A stretch of 64,000 bases of DNA from AC-38 sp033856025. Its GTDB lineage: Bacteria; Actinomycetota; Thermoleophilia; Solirubrobacterales; Solirubrobacteraceae. Below, one piece after another: positions 25,069 to 33,108 of this stretch. Every line of letters starts with the position of its first letter. Position 1 is the first letter of the stretch. Under the pieces are notes generated by a model. That model saw only the letters and a list, made by a program, of their open reading frames with translations, was not told the origin of the DNA and made no database searches. Location: assembly GCA_033856025.1 (NCBI GenBank), contig JAWVFQ010000033.1, positions 156,089 through 220,088 on the forward strand, read 5' to 3'. The position numbers and the translations under genes are program-made.

Positions 25069-25917
25069 TCAGGCTCCCCGGCTCGCCGTGCGGCGCCGCT
25101 TGCCCGCGGGCGCGCGACGCGGCTTCCAGCATTCGTCGATGAAGGCGGAGAACTCGTCGGTCAGGCGGTCCGGCGCCAGGCGCATCTCGAACATCGAGGA
25201 CGCGTCGACCAGCCGGCCGTTGGGCAGCTCGCGCGCCAGCGCGTCGGCGTCGGAGAACGGATGGACCGGGTCGCGCGGGTGGCCGATGACGATGGCCGGC
25301 GTCTGGAAGGTCTCGCGCTCGGACTGCGGCGGCGCGGTGCGGCCGAAGAACAGCCCCTGGATCACCGCCGCGCTGGGGCCGGGGTCCTGGCGAACCCAGT
25401 CCAGCATGACGTCGCCCCAGAACGGGACCGCGTTGCCTGGCACCAGTCGCGCGCCCGTCTGGAGCAGCTTCATCACCGGCTCCCCGAAGGTCAGCGAGAT
25501 CATCAGGGGGGTGAAGGCGATGGCGCAGCCCAGCAGCGCGTTGTCGAGCACCGGCATCTCGACGATCATGCCCCGCAGGCGCTCGGGTGCCGCCGAGGCG
25601 ACGCTGAGCGTGACGTTGGCGCCGAGCGAGGTGCCGCCCACCACCGCGTCCTCCAGCTCCAGGTGGTCCATCAGCGCCACGACCTGCTCGGCGAACAGGT
25701 CCATCGAGTACTGGCGCATGTCGCGCGGGCGGCTCGAGCGCCCGTGGCCCAGGAGGTCCAGCGTGACCACGCGGTTGCCGCGCTCGGCCAGCTCCCGGGC
25801 CAGCGGGACGTGCATGCGCTGGGAGAACAGGAGCCCCGGCAGCAGCACCGTCGTGCGCGGCCCGTCGCCGTAGACCGTGTAGTTGAGCCGGTGCTTGCCG
25901 TAGCGGAAGCTGGACAT
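25069..25917 (-). CDS. Alpha/beta hydrolase
   Basis: The 282-residue protein shows the standard order: oxyanion loop LLPGLLFSQRMHVPLA, LDLLGHGRSSRP, nucleophile elbow GGTSLGANV (Ser97) and acid strand VIGHPRDPVHPFSDA; the C-terminal catalytic His is less clear, since FEMRLAPDRL occupies the expected place. An alkaline C-terminal tail follows. The substrate is unknown; esterase or lactonase activity is typical. The start at 25917 is supported by TAAGCT 9 nt upstream. It is the first gene of a minus-strand operon with the DUF3105 and amidase genes, and it shares a 67-bp divergent region with the SDR gene. Confidence 0.85.
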   Translation of the reverse strand: MSSFRYGKHRLNYTVYGDGPRTTVLLPGLLFSQRMHVPLARELAERGNRVVTLDLLGHGRSSRPRDMRQYSMDLFAEQVVALMDHLELEDAVVGGTSLGANVTLSVASAAPERLRGMIVEMPVLDNALLGCAIAFTPLMISLTFGEPVMKLLQTGARLVPGNAVPFWGDVMLDWVRQDPGPSAAVIQGLFFGRTAPPQSERETFQTPAIVIGHPRDPVHPFSDADALARELPNGRLVDASSMFEMRLAPDRLTDEFSAFIDECWKPRRAPAGKRRRTASRGA

Positions 25918-25933
25918 GGGGAGGGGAGCTTAC

Positions 25934-25964
25934 AAACCGGTACCGTTTGGCCGGCCAGCCAAAC
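25934..25964. promoter_or_regulatory. Divergent operator region with two overlapping inverted repeats
   Basis: AAAC-C-GGTACC-GTTT spans 25934-25948. GTTTGGC at 25945-25951 pairs with GCCAAAC at 25958-25964 across 6 bp. TACCGT (25941-25946) inside them could be the plus-strand -10, and TAAGCT (25932-25927 on the minus strand) the other one. Palindromes of this size beside SDR genes are often TetR-family sites, but no such regulator is encoded next to them. Confidence 0.5.
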
Positions 25965-25984
25965 CGCCGAGAGGAACCCCGAAC

Positions 25985-26932
25985 ATGGCCAAGCCCGCAC
26001 CGCGTCCCGTCCACGGCAAGGTCGTCGCCATCACCGGCGGCGCGCGCGGCATCGGCCGCGCCACGGCGGAGCAGCTCGTGCGCGAGGGCGCGCGCGTGGC
26101 CATCGGCGACCTCGACCGCGAGCTGACCGAGCAGGTCGCCTCCGAGCTGGGCGGCGACACCGCCGGACTGGAGCTCGACGTCACCGACCGCGAGTCCTTC
26201 GCCGCCTTCCTGGACGCCGTCGAGGACCGGCTGGGCCCCGTCGACGTGCTGGTCAACAATGCCGGGATCATGCCGCTGGGCGACTTCGCGCAGGAGGACG
26301 ACGCCACCACGCAGCGGATCATCGACATCAACGTCCACGGCGTCCTCACCGGCACCAAGCTCGCCGTGCGCCGCATGCGCCCGCGCCGCCGGGGCCACGT
26401 CGTCAACGTCGCCTCGATGGTCGGCAAGGTCTCGCCCCCCGGTGGGGCGACCTACGTCGCCTCCAAGCACGCCGTGGTGGGCCTGACCGAGTCGGTGGAG
26501 CTGGAGAACGCCGACTTCAACCTGGACTTCTCGATCGTCATGCCCGTCGTGGTCAACACCGAGCTCGGCGCGGGGATCAAGGAGACCCGGGGCGTGAAGC
26601 CGGTGGAGGCCGAGGACGTCGCCGCGGCGATCGTCGACGCGATCAAGGTCCCGCGCCGCGACGTGTTCGTGCCGCGCGAGGTCGGCGCGATCCACAAGGC
26701 GACGTACGTCCTGCCCCAGCGCGCCCAGGCCGCGGTGGCCAAGGCGATGCGCAGCGACCGCGTCCTGGTCGACATCGACCAGGGCCAGCGGGCGGCCTAC
26801 GAGGAGCGCGCGGCGCGCAGCGAGCCCGGGCTGGAGCCGGACGACGAGGCCGCGAAGACGGCCGGCGGCGAGCCGGCCGGCAACGGCGCGCCGGCCTCCG
26901 AGGGCGAGCCGGCGGAAACCGTCGAGGCCTGA
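25985..26932 (+). CDS. Short-chain dehydrogenase/reductase (first of a tandem pair)
   Basis: The 315-residue protein is a classical SDR: cofactor loop TGGARGIG (17-24), NNAG at 91-94, catalytic Ser144, Tyr157 and Lys161 (VNVASMVGK, YVASK). ASP after the second strand (GDLDRE) suggests NAD(H) over NADP(H). The C-terminal 50 residues are an acidic, Ala/Gly/Glu-rich tail that most relatives lack. It has an AGGA Shine-Dalgarno, unlike the leaderless genes around it. It is about half identical by eye to the next gene, so they arose by duplication. The alcohol or keto substrate is unknown; lipid-like substrates are common for this group. Confidence 0.92.
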   Translation: MAKPAPRPVHGKVVAITGGARGIGRATAEQLVREGARVAIGDLDRELTEQVASELGGDTAGLELDVTDRESFAAFLDAVEDRLGPVDVLVNNAGIMPLGDFAQEDDATTQRIIDINVHGVLTGTKLAVRRMRPRRRGHVVNVASMVGKVSPPGGATYVASKHAVVGLTESVELENADFNLDFSIVMPVVVNTELGAGIKETRGVKPVEAEDVAAAIVDAIKVPRRDVFVPREVGAIHKATYVLPQRAQAAVAKAMRSDRVLVDIDQGQRAAYEERAARSEPGLEPDDEAAKTAGGEPAGNGAPASEGEPAETVEA

Positions 26933-26951
26933 TGACGACGGTCGGGGCCTG

Positions 26952-27815
26952 ATGGCCCGCCGGCCGGAGCGCTCCGTCGCGGGGAAGGTCGCGGCGGTCA
27001 CCGGGGGGGCTCGCGGCATCGGCCGGGCCACGGCCGCCGCGCTCGCGCGGGCGGGCGCACGGGTGGCGATCGGCGACCTGGACGGCGAGCTCGCCGCGCG
27101 GACGGGCTCGGAGATCGGTGCGCTGGGGCTCCAGCTCGACGTCACTGACCGCGCCTCCTTCGAGACGTTCCTCGACGAGGTCGAGACCGCGCTGGGACCG
27201 CTCGACGTCCTGGTCAACAACGCCGGGATCCTGCACCTCGGGCCCTTCCTGGAGGAGGACGAGGCGGCCACCCGGCGCCAGTTCGACGTCAACGTCTTCG
27301 GCGTCGTGAACGGCACGCGCCTCGCCGTCCCCCGCCTGCTGCGCCGCCCGGAGGGGCACCTGGTCAACGTCGCGTCCTCCGCGGGGAAGATCGCGCCGCC
27401 GGGCATCGCCACCTACACGGCCACCAAGCATGCCGTCGTCGGCCTGACCGAGTCGGTGCGCGCCGAGCACGCGGGCAGCGGCCTGGAGTTCTCCATCGTG
27501 ATGCCGGGCGTGGTGAGGACGGAGATGATCGCCGGCTACGAGGAGGCCCGCGGCGTGCAGAAGGTCGAGCCCGAGGACGTGGCGGCGGCGATCGTCGCCG
27601 CCCTGCGCCGCCCGCGCGTCGACGTGTTCGTCCCGCGTGCGCTGGGCCCGGTCAGCCGCTTCATGGCGCTGCTGCCCCGTCCGGCCCGCGAGGCGCTCAA
27701 CCGCGCTCTGAAGGTCGACCGCGTGACCTGGGACGCCGACCGCTCGGCGCGCGACGCCTACGAGGCGCGCGCCGCGGCCAGCGATCCGCGCCACGAGCCG
27801 GCGGCCCATTCCTAG
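26952..27815 (+). CDS. Short-chain dehydrogenase/reductase (second of a tandem pair)
   Basis: The 287-residue paralogue of the upstream gene keeps TGGARGIG (17-24), NNAG (89-92), a Ser in VNVASSAGK, Tyr155 and Lys159, and the shared C-terminal block PEDVAAAIVAALRRPRVDVFVPRALG. It lacks the long acidic tail. The 19-bp gap before it repeats part of the end of the first gene (GGCCTGATG occurs twice), a trace of the duplication. It is followed, with an overlapping frame, by an alpha/beta hydrolase. Confidence 0.92.
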   Translation: MARRPERSVAGKVAAVTGGARGIGRATAAALARAGARVAIGDLDGELAARTGSEIGALGLQLDVTDRASFETFLDEVETALGPLDVLVNNAGILHLGPFLEEDEAATRRQFDVNVFGVVNGTRLAVPRLLRRPEGHLVNVASSAGKIAPPGIATYTATKHAVVGLTESVRAEHAGSGLEFSIVMPGVVRTEMIAGYEEARGVQKVEPEDVAAAIVAALRRPRVDVFVPRALGPVSRFMALLPRPAREALNRALKVDRVTWDADRSARDAYEARAAASDPRHEPAAHS

Positions 27816-27867
27816 CGCCGGGCCGATCGCCTACGAGGACCTGGGCGATCCGGCGGGGCGGCCGGTC

Positions 27868-28644
27868 GTGCACTGCCACGGGACGCCATCCTCGCGCCTG
27901 GACGCCGAGGCGCTGGCGCGGGCGGCGGCGGACGGCGGGGTGCGCCTGCTCTCCCCGGACCGGCCGGGGACCGGAGGCTCGGCGCCCCGACCGGCGTGGA
28001 GCGTCGCCGGCTGGGCGGCGCAGGCCGCCGCGCTGGCCGACGCGCTGGGGATCGAGCGCTTCGCCGTGAGCGGGTGGTCGGGCGGCGGGCCCTACGCGCT
28101 GGCCTGCGCGGCCGTGCTGCCCGAGCGGGTGACCCGCGTCACGGTGGTCGCCTGCCCCGCCCCGCCGCACGACACGCCGCCCGGCGGGGCGCTGCGCGAG
28201 CTCAACCTGGCCGACCGCGCGCTGGAGCGGCTGTCCATCCGCGCGCCGCTGGCCGCGCGGGCGATCATGGCCCCGGGCGCGGCGGTCGCCCGGCACTGGC
28301 CGGCGCTCGCCGCCGCGCTGTTCTCGAGCGGCCTGTCGGCGTCGGACCGCGCGGCCCTTGCCGCGTCGCCGCTGCGCGACATGCGCTTCGTCGCCGAGGC
28401 GTTTCGCCAGGGCACCGAGGGCGCGGTGCTCGACTACCGCGCGCTGGGGACGCCCTGGGGGTTCGACCTGGCCGACGTGGCGGCGCCGGTGACGCTGTGG
28501 CACGGCGAGACCGACCGGGTCGTCCCCGCGGCCCACACCCCGCGCCTGGCCGCCCGCTTGCCCCACGCCGACCCGCACGTCGTCCCCGGAGCGGGCCATC
28601 TCGTCCTGGCCTCGCACGCCCGCGAGATCGTGGACGCCGCCTGA
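27868..28644 (+). CDS. Alpha/beta hydrolase with uncertain start
   Basis: From GTG 27868 the protein has 258 residues: HCHGTPSSR (oxyanion loop), LLSPDRPGTGGS, elbow VSGWSGGGPYALA (Ser71), acid near LWHGETDRVVP and His in PGAGHLVLA. The frame stays open from 27727, and the codons just upstream of 27868 spell IAYEDLGDPAGRPV, the normal first strands of this fold. So the real protein probably starts near 27808 (ATT) or 27826 (ATC), with no ATG, GTG or TTG available; I give the canonical codon as the coordinate. It is likely co-translated with the SDR pair. Substrate unknown. Confidence 0.8.
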   Translation: MHCHGTPSSRLDAEALARAAADGGVRLLSPDRPGTGGSAPRPAWSVAGWAAQAAALADALGIERFAVSGWSGGGPYALACAAVLPERVTRVTVVACPAPPHDTPPGGALRELNLADRALERLSIRAPLAARAIMAPGAAVARHWPALAAALFSSGLSASDRAALAASPLRDMRFVAEAFRQGTEGAVLDYRALGTPWGFDLADVAAPVTLWHGETDRVVPAAHTPRLAARLPHADPHVVPGAGHLVLASHAREIVDAA

Positions 28645-28670
28645 CCGGCGTTTCGACGCGCTCCCCAGCG

Positions 28671-29534
28671 CTATCGAGCGCCGGCGCGCAGCCAGTCGCT
28701 GATCGTCTCGCCGATCAGCCGTCCCTGGTCCTCCTGGAGGAAGTGCGAGGCGTCGGGGATCACGTGGTCGATGCCCGGGTGGCCGATCGCGGCCGCGAAG
28801 CGCTCGCCGACGTCGAGGGTCAGGACCGGGTCGGAGTCGGCCCACAGGAACAGCTTGGGCCGCTCGTCGGCGCTCAGCGCCTCGAGCACCGCGCGCCCCT
28901 CGGCCGCGCCCGGCGCGTCGGGCTCCATCGGGATGAGCAGCGGGAACGCGCGCGCGCCCGCCTTGGAGGCGGCGTCGGGGAACGGCGCGTCGTAGGCCGC
29001 CTTCTCCTCGTCGGTCAGGGCGCGCTTGGTCGCGCCGTCGACCAGGAAAGAGATCGGCAGGTCCTCCGTGCGCTCGACGAAGTCGCGGAACGCGACCCAG
29101 GCGTCGCTCATGGCCTGGCGCCCGGTCCACAGCCCGGTGTCCAGCATCACCAGACGGCTGACCCGGTCCGGGTGCTCCACCGCCACGCGCAGCCCGATCG
29201 GCCCGCCCCAGTCGTGCACCACGAACGTCGCGTCGCGCAGGTCCAGGTCCTTCAGCAGCGTGGCGGCCAGCTCGCAATGGCGGTCGTACGTGTACCAGCC
29301 CACGTCGGTCGGCTTGTCGGAGCGCCCGAACCCCACCAGGTCCGGAGCCACGCAGCGAAAGCCGGCCTCCAGGACCGGCGGGATCACGTTGCGCCACAGG
29401 TAGGACCACGTCGGCTCGCCGTGCCAGAACACGACCGGCTCGCCGGAGCCCTCGTCCACGTGGGCCAGCCGCAGCCCGTCGACCTCGCGGAACACGGGCG
29501 CGTAGGGGAAGTCGGGCAGCGGCTCGTCGATCAC
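28671..29534 (-). CDS. Haloalkane dehalogenase (HLD-I-like)
   Basis: These alpha/beta hydrolases replace halogen by hydroxyl through an aspartate nucleophile. In this 287-residue protein HGEPTWSYLWRNVIP (38-52) carries Glu at the position where DhaA/LinB types have Asn, as in DhlA. The elbow VVHDWGGP gives Asp108 with halide-binding Trp109. The base is the His in DASHFLQED (about 264), and TGLWTG near 133 fits the cap start. A natural substrate need not be a haloalkane; epoxide or ester activity is the alternative. The GTG start overlaps the ppa stop by GTGA, an unexpected coupling to a housekeeping gene. Confidence 0.85.
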   Translation of the reverse strand: MIDEPLPDFPYAPVFREVDGLRLAHVDEGSGEPVVFWHGEPTWSYLWRNVIPPVLEAGFRCVAPDLVGFGRSDKPTDVGWYTYDRHCELAATLLKDLDLRDATFVVHDWGGPIGLRVAVEHPDRVSRLVMLDTGLWTGRQAMSDAWVAFRDFVERTEDLPISFLVDGATKRALTDEEKAAYDAPFPDAASKAGARAFPLLIPMEPDAPGAAEGRAVLEALSADERPKLFLWADSDPVLTLDVGERFAAAIGHPGIDHVIPDASHFLQEDQGRLIGETISDWLRAGAR

Positions 29535-30034
29535 GTGCCCTCGCCGCCCCGCTCGCGCCAGCGCCGCTGCGACGTCTCGATCACCTTCAGCGCGTCCTCG
29601 CGCTCGTACCAGCCGTCGACCTCGACGTCCTTCTGCTCCAGCGTCTTGTACACGGCGAAGAAGTGCGAGATCTCGTCGCGCAGCTGCTCGGACAGATCTC
29701 CCAGGCGCTCCGCGTGGTTCCAGTTCGGGTCCTGGAGCGGGACGCAGATGACCTTGTCGTCGACCCCCTTCTCGTCGCGCATCTTGAACAGCGCGATCGG
29801 CTTGACCGGGATCACGCAGCCGGGGAACGTCGGCTCGGACACGGCGACCATCGCGTCGAGGGGGTCGCCGTCCTCGGCCAGGGTGTCCGGGATCATCCCG
29901 TAGTCCAGCGGATACACGACCGAGGAGAACAGGAACCGGTCGAACCGGATGGCCTGGAGCCCCTCGTCCCACTCGTACTTGTTGCGCGACCCCTTCGGGA
30001 TCTCCACCAGGCAGTGCAGGGGCCCCTCGCTCAC
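29531..30034 (-). CDS. ppa: Inorganic pyrophosphatase (family I)
   Basis: This cytosolic enzyme hydrolyses pyrophosphate and pulls biosynthetic reactions forward. The 167-residue protein has the family signature EDGDPLDAMV (Asp55, Asp57, Asp60), EIPKGSRNKYEWD near the N-terminus and YPLDYGMIPDT. The C-terminal KDVEVDGWYEREDALKVI matches the usual ending. The length is typical of bacterial soluble enzymes. The GTG at 30034 is 19 bp from the start of the divergent MFS gene; TAGGCT on the minus strand lies 8 nt upstream, so the mRNA should be leaderless. Confidence 0.96.
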   Translation of the reverse strand: MSEGPLHCLVEIPKGSRNKYEWDEGLQAIRFDRFLFSSVVYPLDYGMIPDTLAEDGDPLDAMVAVSEPTFPGCVIPVKPIALFKMRDEKGVDDKVICVPLQDPNWNHAERLGDLSEQLRDEISHFFAVYKTLEQKDVEVDGWYEREDALKVIETSQRRWRERGGEGT

Positions 30035-30053
30035 CGCGGGTTAGCCTAACCGC
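30035..30053. promoter_or_regulatory. Bidirectional leaderless promoter with overlapping -10 elements
   Basis: Only 19 bp separate the ppa and MFS start codons. The centre is a near-perfect palindrome (GGTTAG-C-CTAACC). TAGCCT at 30042-30047 lies 6 nt before the plus GTG, and TAGGCT at 30048-30043 lies 8 nt before the minus GTG. The hexamers overlap by five bases on opposite strands, so one opened region could serve both genes. Confidence 0.65.
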
Positions 30054-31646
30054 GTGGCCAACAAGCCGCTCGTGCTGGTGGCGTGCATCCTCGGTTCGGG
30101 GATCGCGTTCCTGGACGGGACGATCGTCAACGTGGCGCTGCCCGCCATCGCCTCGGACCTCGATGCCGGGCTGTCGATCCAGCAATGGGTCGTGGGCGGG
30201 TACCTCCTCACGCTGGGGTCGTTCCTGCTGGTGGGCGGCGCGCTGGGGGACCTGCTGGGGCGCCGCCGCGTCTTCGTGGGCGGGGCGGCGGCTTTCGGCG
30301 CCGCGTCGCTGCTGTGCGCACTGGCGCCCAGCCCCGTCTGGCTCGTCGTCTTCCGTTTGCTCCAGGGCGTGGCCGCGGCCGTCCTGGTCCCGAGCACTAT
30401 GGGGATCATCGTCACCGTCTTCGACGAGGACGAGCGCGGCCGCGCGATCGGGACCTGGACCGCCTGGACCGGCATCTCCACGGTGATCGGCCCCCTGGCG
30501 GGCGGGTTGCTGGTGCAGGCCGCGTCGTGGCGCTGGGTCTTCCTGGTGAACCTTCCGTTCGTCGTCCTGACGATCGTCCTGACGCTGCGCGCCATGCCCG
30601 ACGACCGCCCGCCCGGCCGCCGCGCGCCCCTGGACGTCCGCGGCGCCGCGCTGGCCGCGCTGGGGCTGGCCGGCCCCGTGTTCGCGCTCATCGAGCAGCC
30701 CGACCGGGGCTGGGGCGACCCGATCGTGTGGGGCCCGCTCGTGGCCGGGATCGTCTTCCTGGCCGCCTTCGTGGCCGAGGAGCGCCGGGCGCACGACCCG
30801 ATGGTCCCCTTCGAGCTGTTCCGCCGGCGCAACTTCACCGCGGGCAACCTGGCCACGCTGGCCATGTACGCCGGCCTGGGCCTGCCGTTCTTCTACCTCG
30901 TGCTGTTCCTCCAGCAGGCCGCGGGCTACGGCCCCATCCAGGCCGGGCTGGCGCTGCTGCCGGTGACCCTCCTGATGTTGGCGCTGTCGCGCCGCTTCGG
31001 CGCGCTGGCGGACCGCATCGGCCCCCGGCCCCTGATGACCGCCGGCCCTCTGGTCGGCGCCGTCGGGCTCCTGCTGCTGGTGCGCGTGGACGCGCACCCC
31101 GACTACGTCCGCGACCTGCTCCCGGCGCTGGTGGTGTTCGGGATCGGGCTGTCGGCCACCGTGGCTCCGCTGACGGCGGCGGTCCTCTCGGCGGTGGACC
31201 CGGAGCACGCGGGCGCGGCGTCGGGCGTCAACAACGCCGTGGCGCGGGTGTCCGGGCTGCTGGCCGTCGCGGCGACCGGCGTCCTGGTCTCGATGAACTT
31301 CGCCTCGGCCGTGGACGCGCGGGTGGACGCGCGGGCGCTGTCGCCGCCGGCCCGGGCGGCGCTGGCGCGGGCCAAGGAGCGCCCGCTCTCCGCCCAGCTG
31401 CCGCCGACCGTCCGCGGGCGCGAGCGCGTCGAGCTGCGCCGCGCCCTTCAGACCGGCTCGGCCCAGGCGCTGCACATGTCCATCCTGCTGGCGGCGGGGC
31501 TGCTGGCGCTGGCCGGGGCGATCTCCTTCGTGGGCGTGCGCGACGAGCGCCGCCGATCCGTGCCCTGCGAGGGCTGCCCCGGCGGCGCGCTGGTCGGCGC
31601 GCCCGCCGACCCGGCACGCGAGCTCGTGGGAGCCACTACGGTTTGA
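30054..31646 (+). CDS. MFS drug-resistance-type transporter, DHA2 (14-TMS) family
   Basis: The 530-residue protein has about 14 membrane helices. Early motifs are LDGTIVNVALPAIASDL (helix 1, motif D1 of DHA2) and GALGDLLGRRRVFVGG (motif A). Motif C follows around GTWTAWTGISTVIGPLAGG. The region around residues 390-460 is a long cytosolic or external insertion ending before the last helix. Proton-driven export of a hydrophobic compound is the usual role. It has a GTG start and a leaderless-type promoter shared with ppa. It ends 4 bp before the phosphoesterase gene, whose own -10 lies inside its last codons. Confidence 0.92.
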   Translation: MANKPLVLVACILGSGIAFLDGTIVNVALPAIASDLDAGLSIQQWVVGGYLLTLGSFLLVGGALGDLLGRRRVFVGGAAAFGAASLLCALAPSPVWLVVFRLLQGVAAAVLVPSTMGIIVTVFDEDERGRAIGTWTAWTGISTVIGPLAGGLLVQAASWRWVFLVNLPFVVLTIVLTLRAMPDDRPPGRRAPLDVRGAALAALGLAGPVFALIEQPDRGWGDPIVWGPLVAGIVFLAAFVAEERRAHDPMVPFELFRRRNFTAGNLATLAMYAGLGLPFFYLVLFLQQAAGYGPIQAGLALLPVTLLMLALSRRFGALADRIGPRPLMTAGPLVGAVGLLLLVRVDAHPDYVRDLLPALVVFGIGLSATVAPLTAAVLSAVDPEHAGAASGVNNAVARVSGLLAVAATGVLVSMNFASAVDARVDARALSPPARAALARAKERPLSAQLPPTVRGRERVELRRALQTGSAQALHMSILLAAGLLALAGAISFVGVRDERRRSVPCEGCPGGALVGAPADPARELVGATTV

Positions 31647-31650
31647 CGTC

Positions 31651-33108
31651 GTGGGGGAGACGGAGGAGAACGAACGCTTCGCCGCGCAGGCGCCTGACGA
31701 GTACCTGCGCCGCCGCGAGTTCCTCCAGCGCGCCGCGCTGACCGCCGGCGTGGGCGCCGGGCTGGCCACGGTCCTGTCCCCCGACACGCTCGTGGCCGAG
31801 GCGGCGCGCCAGCAGCGCCGCCGGCCGCTGCCCTCGCCGCGCAACCTGCCCGTCGACACGTTCGTCGTGCTGATGATGGAGAACCGCTCGTTCGACCACT
31901 ACCTGGGCTGGATGCCCGACGCGGACGGCCGCCAGGCCGGCCTGACGTATGTCGACGAGACCGGCAAGCGCGAGGCCACGCGTCCGCTGGCGCCGGACTG
32001 GCAGGGCTGCGGGCACTCCGATCCCGACCACTCCTGGGACGGCTCGCGCAAGCAGCTCAACCACGGCAAGATGGACGGCTTCCTGCTCGGGCGCAACGAC
32101 GAGCTGGCGATCTCCTACTACCGCGAGGGCGAGCTGGGCTTCATCCAGGACGCGGCCAAGGCCTTCACCACCTACGACCGCTTCCACTGCTCGCTGCTGG
32201 GTCCGACGTACCCCAACCGCGAGTACATGCACGCCGCGCAGTGCTACGGGGTCAAGTCCAACGATCTCCCGACGTCCACGCTGGGCTACCCGGACACGAC
32301 GATCTGGGCGGCCTGCGAGCGCGCCGGCGTGTCCAACCGCTACTTCTACAACGACATCCCCGTGACCGCGCTGTGGGGAAGCTCGGCCAGCCGGCGCTCG
32401 GGGCGTATCGACGAGTACTACGCGCGCTGCGCCACCGGCACGCTCCCGCAGGTGTCGTTCGTCGACCCGCCGTTCGGCCCCACCGTGGCCGCGAGCGACG
32501 TGCGCGCCGACGAGCACCCGCACGGCGACGTGCGCGCCGGCCAGGCGTTCATGTCCGACGTCGTCCACGCCTTCATGGAGTCGCCCCAGTTCAAGCGGGG
32601 GATCCTGTTCGTCGTCTACGACGAGCACGGGGGGTTCTTCGACCACGTGCGCCCCCCGCGGGTCCCCGACGACCGCAACAGCCGCGACCTCAACCAGGAC
32701 TTCGGCCAGATGGGCTTTCGCATCCCGGCCGTCGCCGTATCGCCCTACTCCCGCCGCGGCTACGTGCACCACTCGATCTACGGCTTCGAGTCCATCCTGA
32801 AGATGATCGAGTGGCGCTTCGGCATGCCGCCGCTGACCAAGCGCGACCGCTACGCCCAGAACATCGCCCGCTCGTTCGACTGGGAGTCCAAGCCGCGCCT
32901 CGATCTTCCCTCACTGCCCGACCCGGCCACGGTGATGAGCCAGCCCTGCCCCAGCAAGCAGGCCGAGGGCGGCGAGGAGGGCCACGAGCTGATGAGCCTG
33001 TACACGTCCGGCTACCTGGAGCGAATCGGCTTCGATTACCAGCCGGCCCGGAATTCGACCACCTTCAGGCGGGATCCACGACCTTCCCCGCGTCCTTCGC
33101 GGCGGTGA
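31651..33108 (+). CDS. Tat-exported phosphoesterase (phospholipase C/acid phosphatase family)
   Basis: The 485-residue protein has a Tat signal (RRREFLQRAALTAGVGAGL, residues 20-38). The core matches the alkaline-phosphatase-fold phosphoesterase family that includes non-haemolytic phospholipase C and AcpA: VVLMMENRSFDHYLGW (Glu77-Asn78), GPTYPNREYMHAA, SFVDPPFGP, FVVYDEHGGFFDHV and PAVAVSPYSRRGYV. These supply the metal and catalytic residues, so it should be active outside the cell on phospholipid or phosphate esters. TACGGT sits 8 nt before the GTG. The 3' end overlaps the convergent transglycosylase gene by 44 bp. Confidence 0.9.
   Translation: MGETEENERFAAQAPDEYLRRREFLQRAALTAGVGAGLATVLSPDTLVAEAARQQRRRPLPSPRNLPVDTFVVLMMENRSFDHYLGWMPDADGRQAGLTYVDETGKREATRPLAPDWQGCGHSDPDHSWDGSRKQLNHGKMDGFLLGRNDELAISYYREGELGFIQDAAKAFTTYDRFHCSLLGPTYPNREYMHAAQCYGVKSNDLPTSTLGYPDTTIWAACERAGVSNRYFYNDIPVTALWGSSASRRSGRIDEYYARCATGTLPQVSFVDPPFGPTVAASDVRADEHPHGDVRAGQAFMSDVVHAFMESPQFKRGILFVVYDEHGGFFDHVRPPRVPDDRNSRDLNQDFGQMGFRIPAVAVSPYSRRGYVHHSIYGFESILKMIEWRFGMPPLTKRDRYAQNIARSFDWESKPRLDLPSLPDPATVMSQPCPSKQAEGGEEGHELMSLYTSGYLERIGFDYQPARNSTTFRRDPRPSPRPSRR

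Noticed and set aside
23930..27412. A 1,160-codon minus-strand frame across two SDR genes and the hydrolase
   Set aside because: It is antisense to two clear SDR genes and has no coherent domain.
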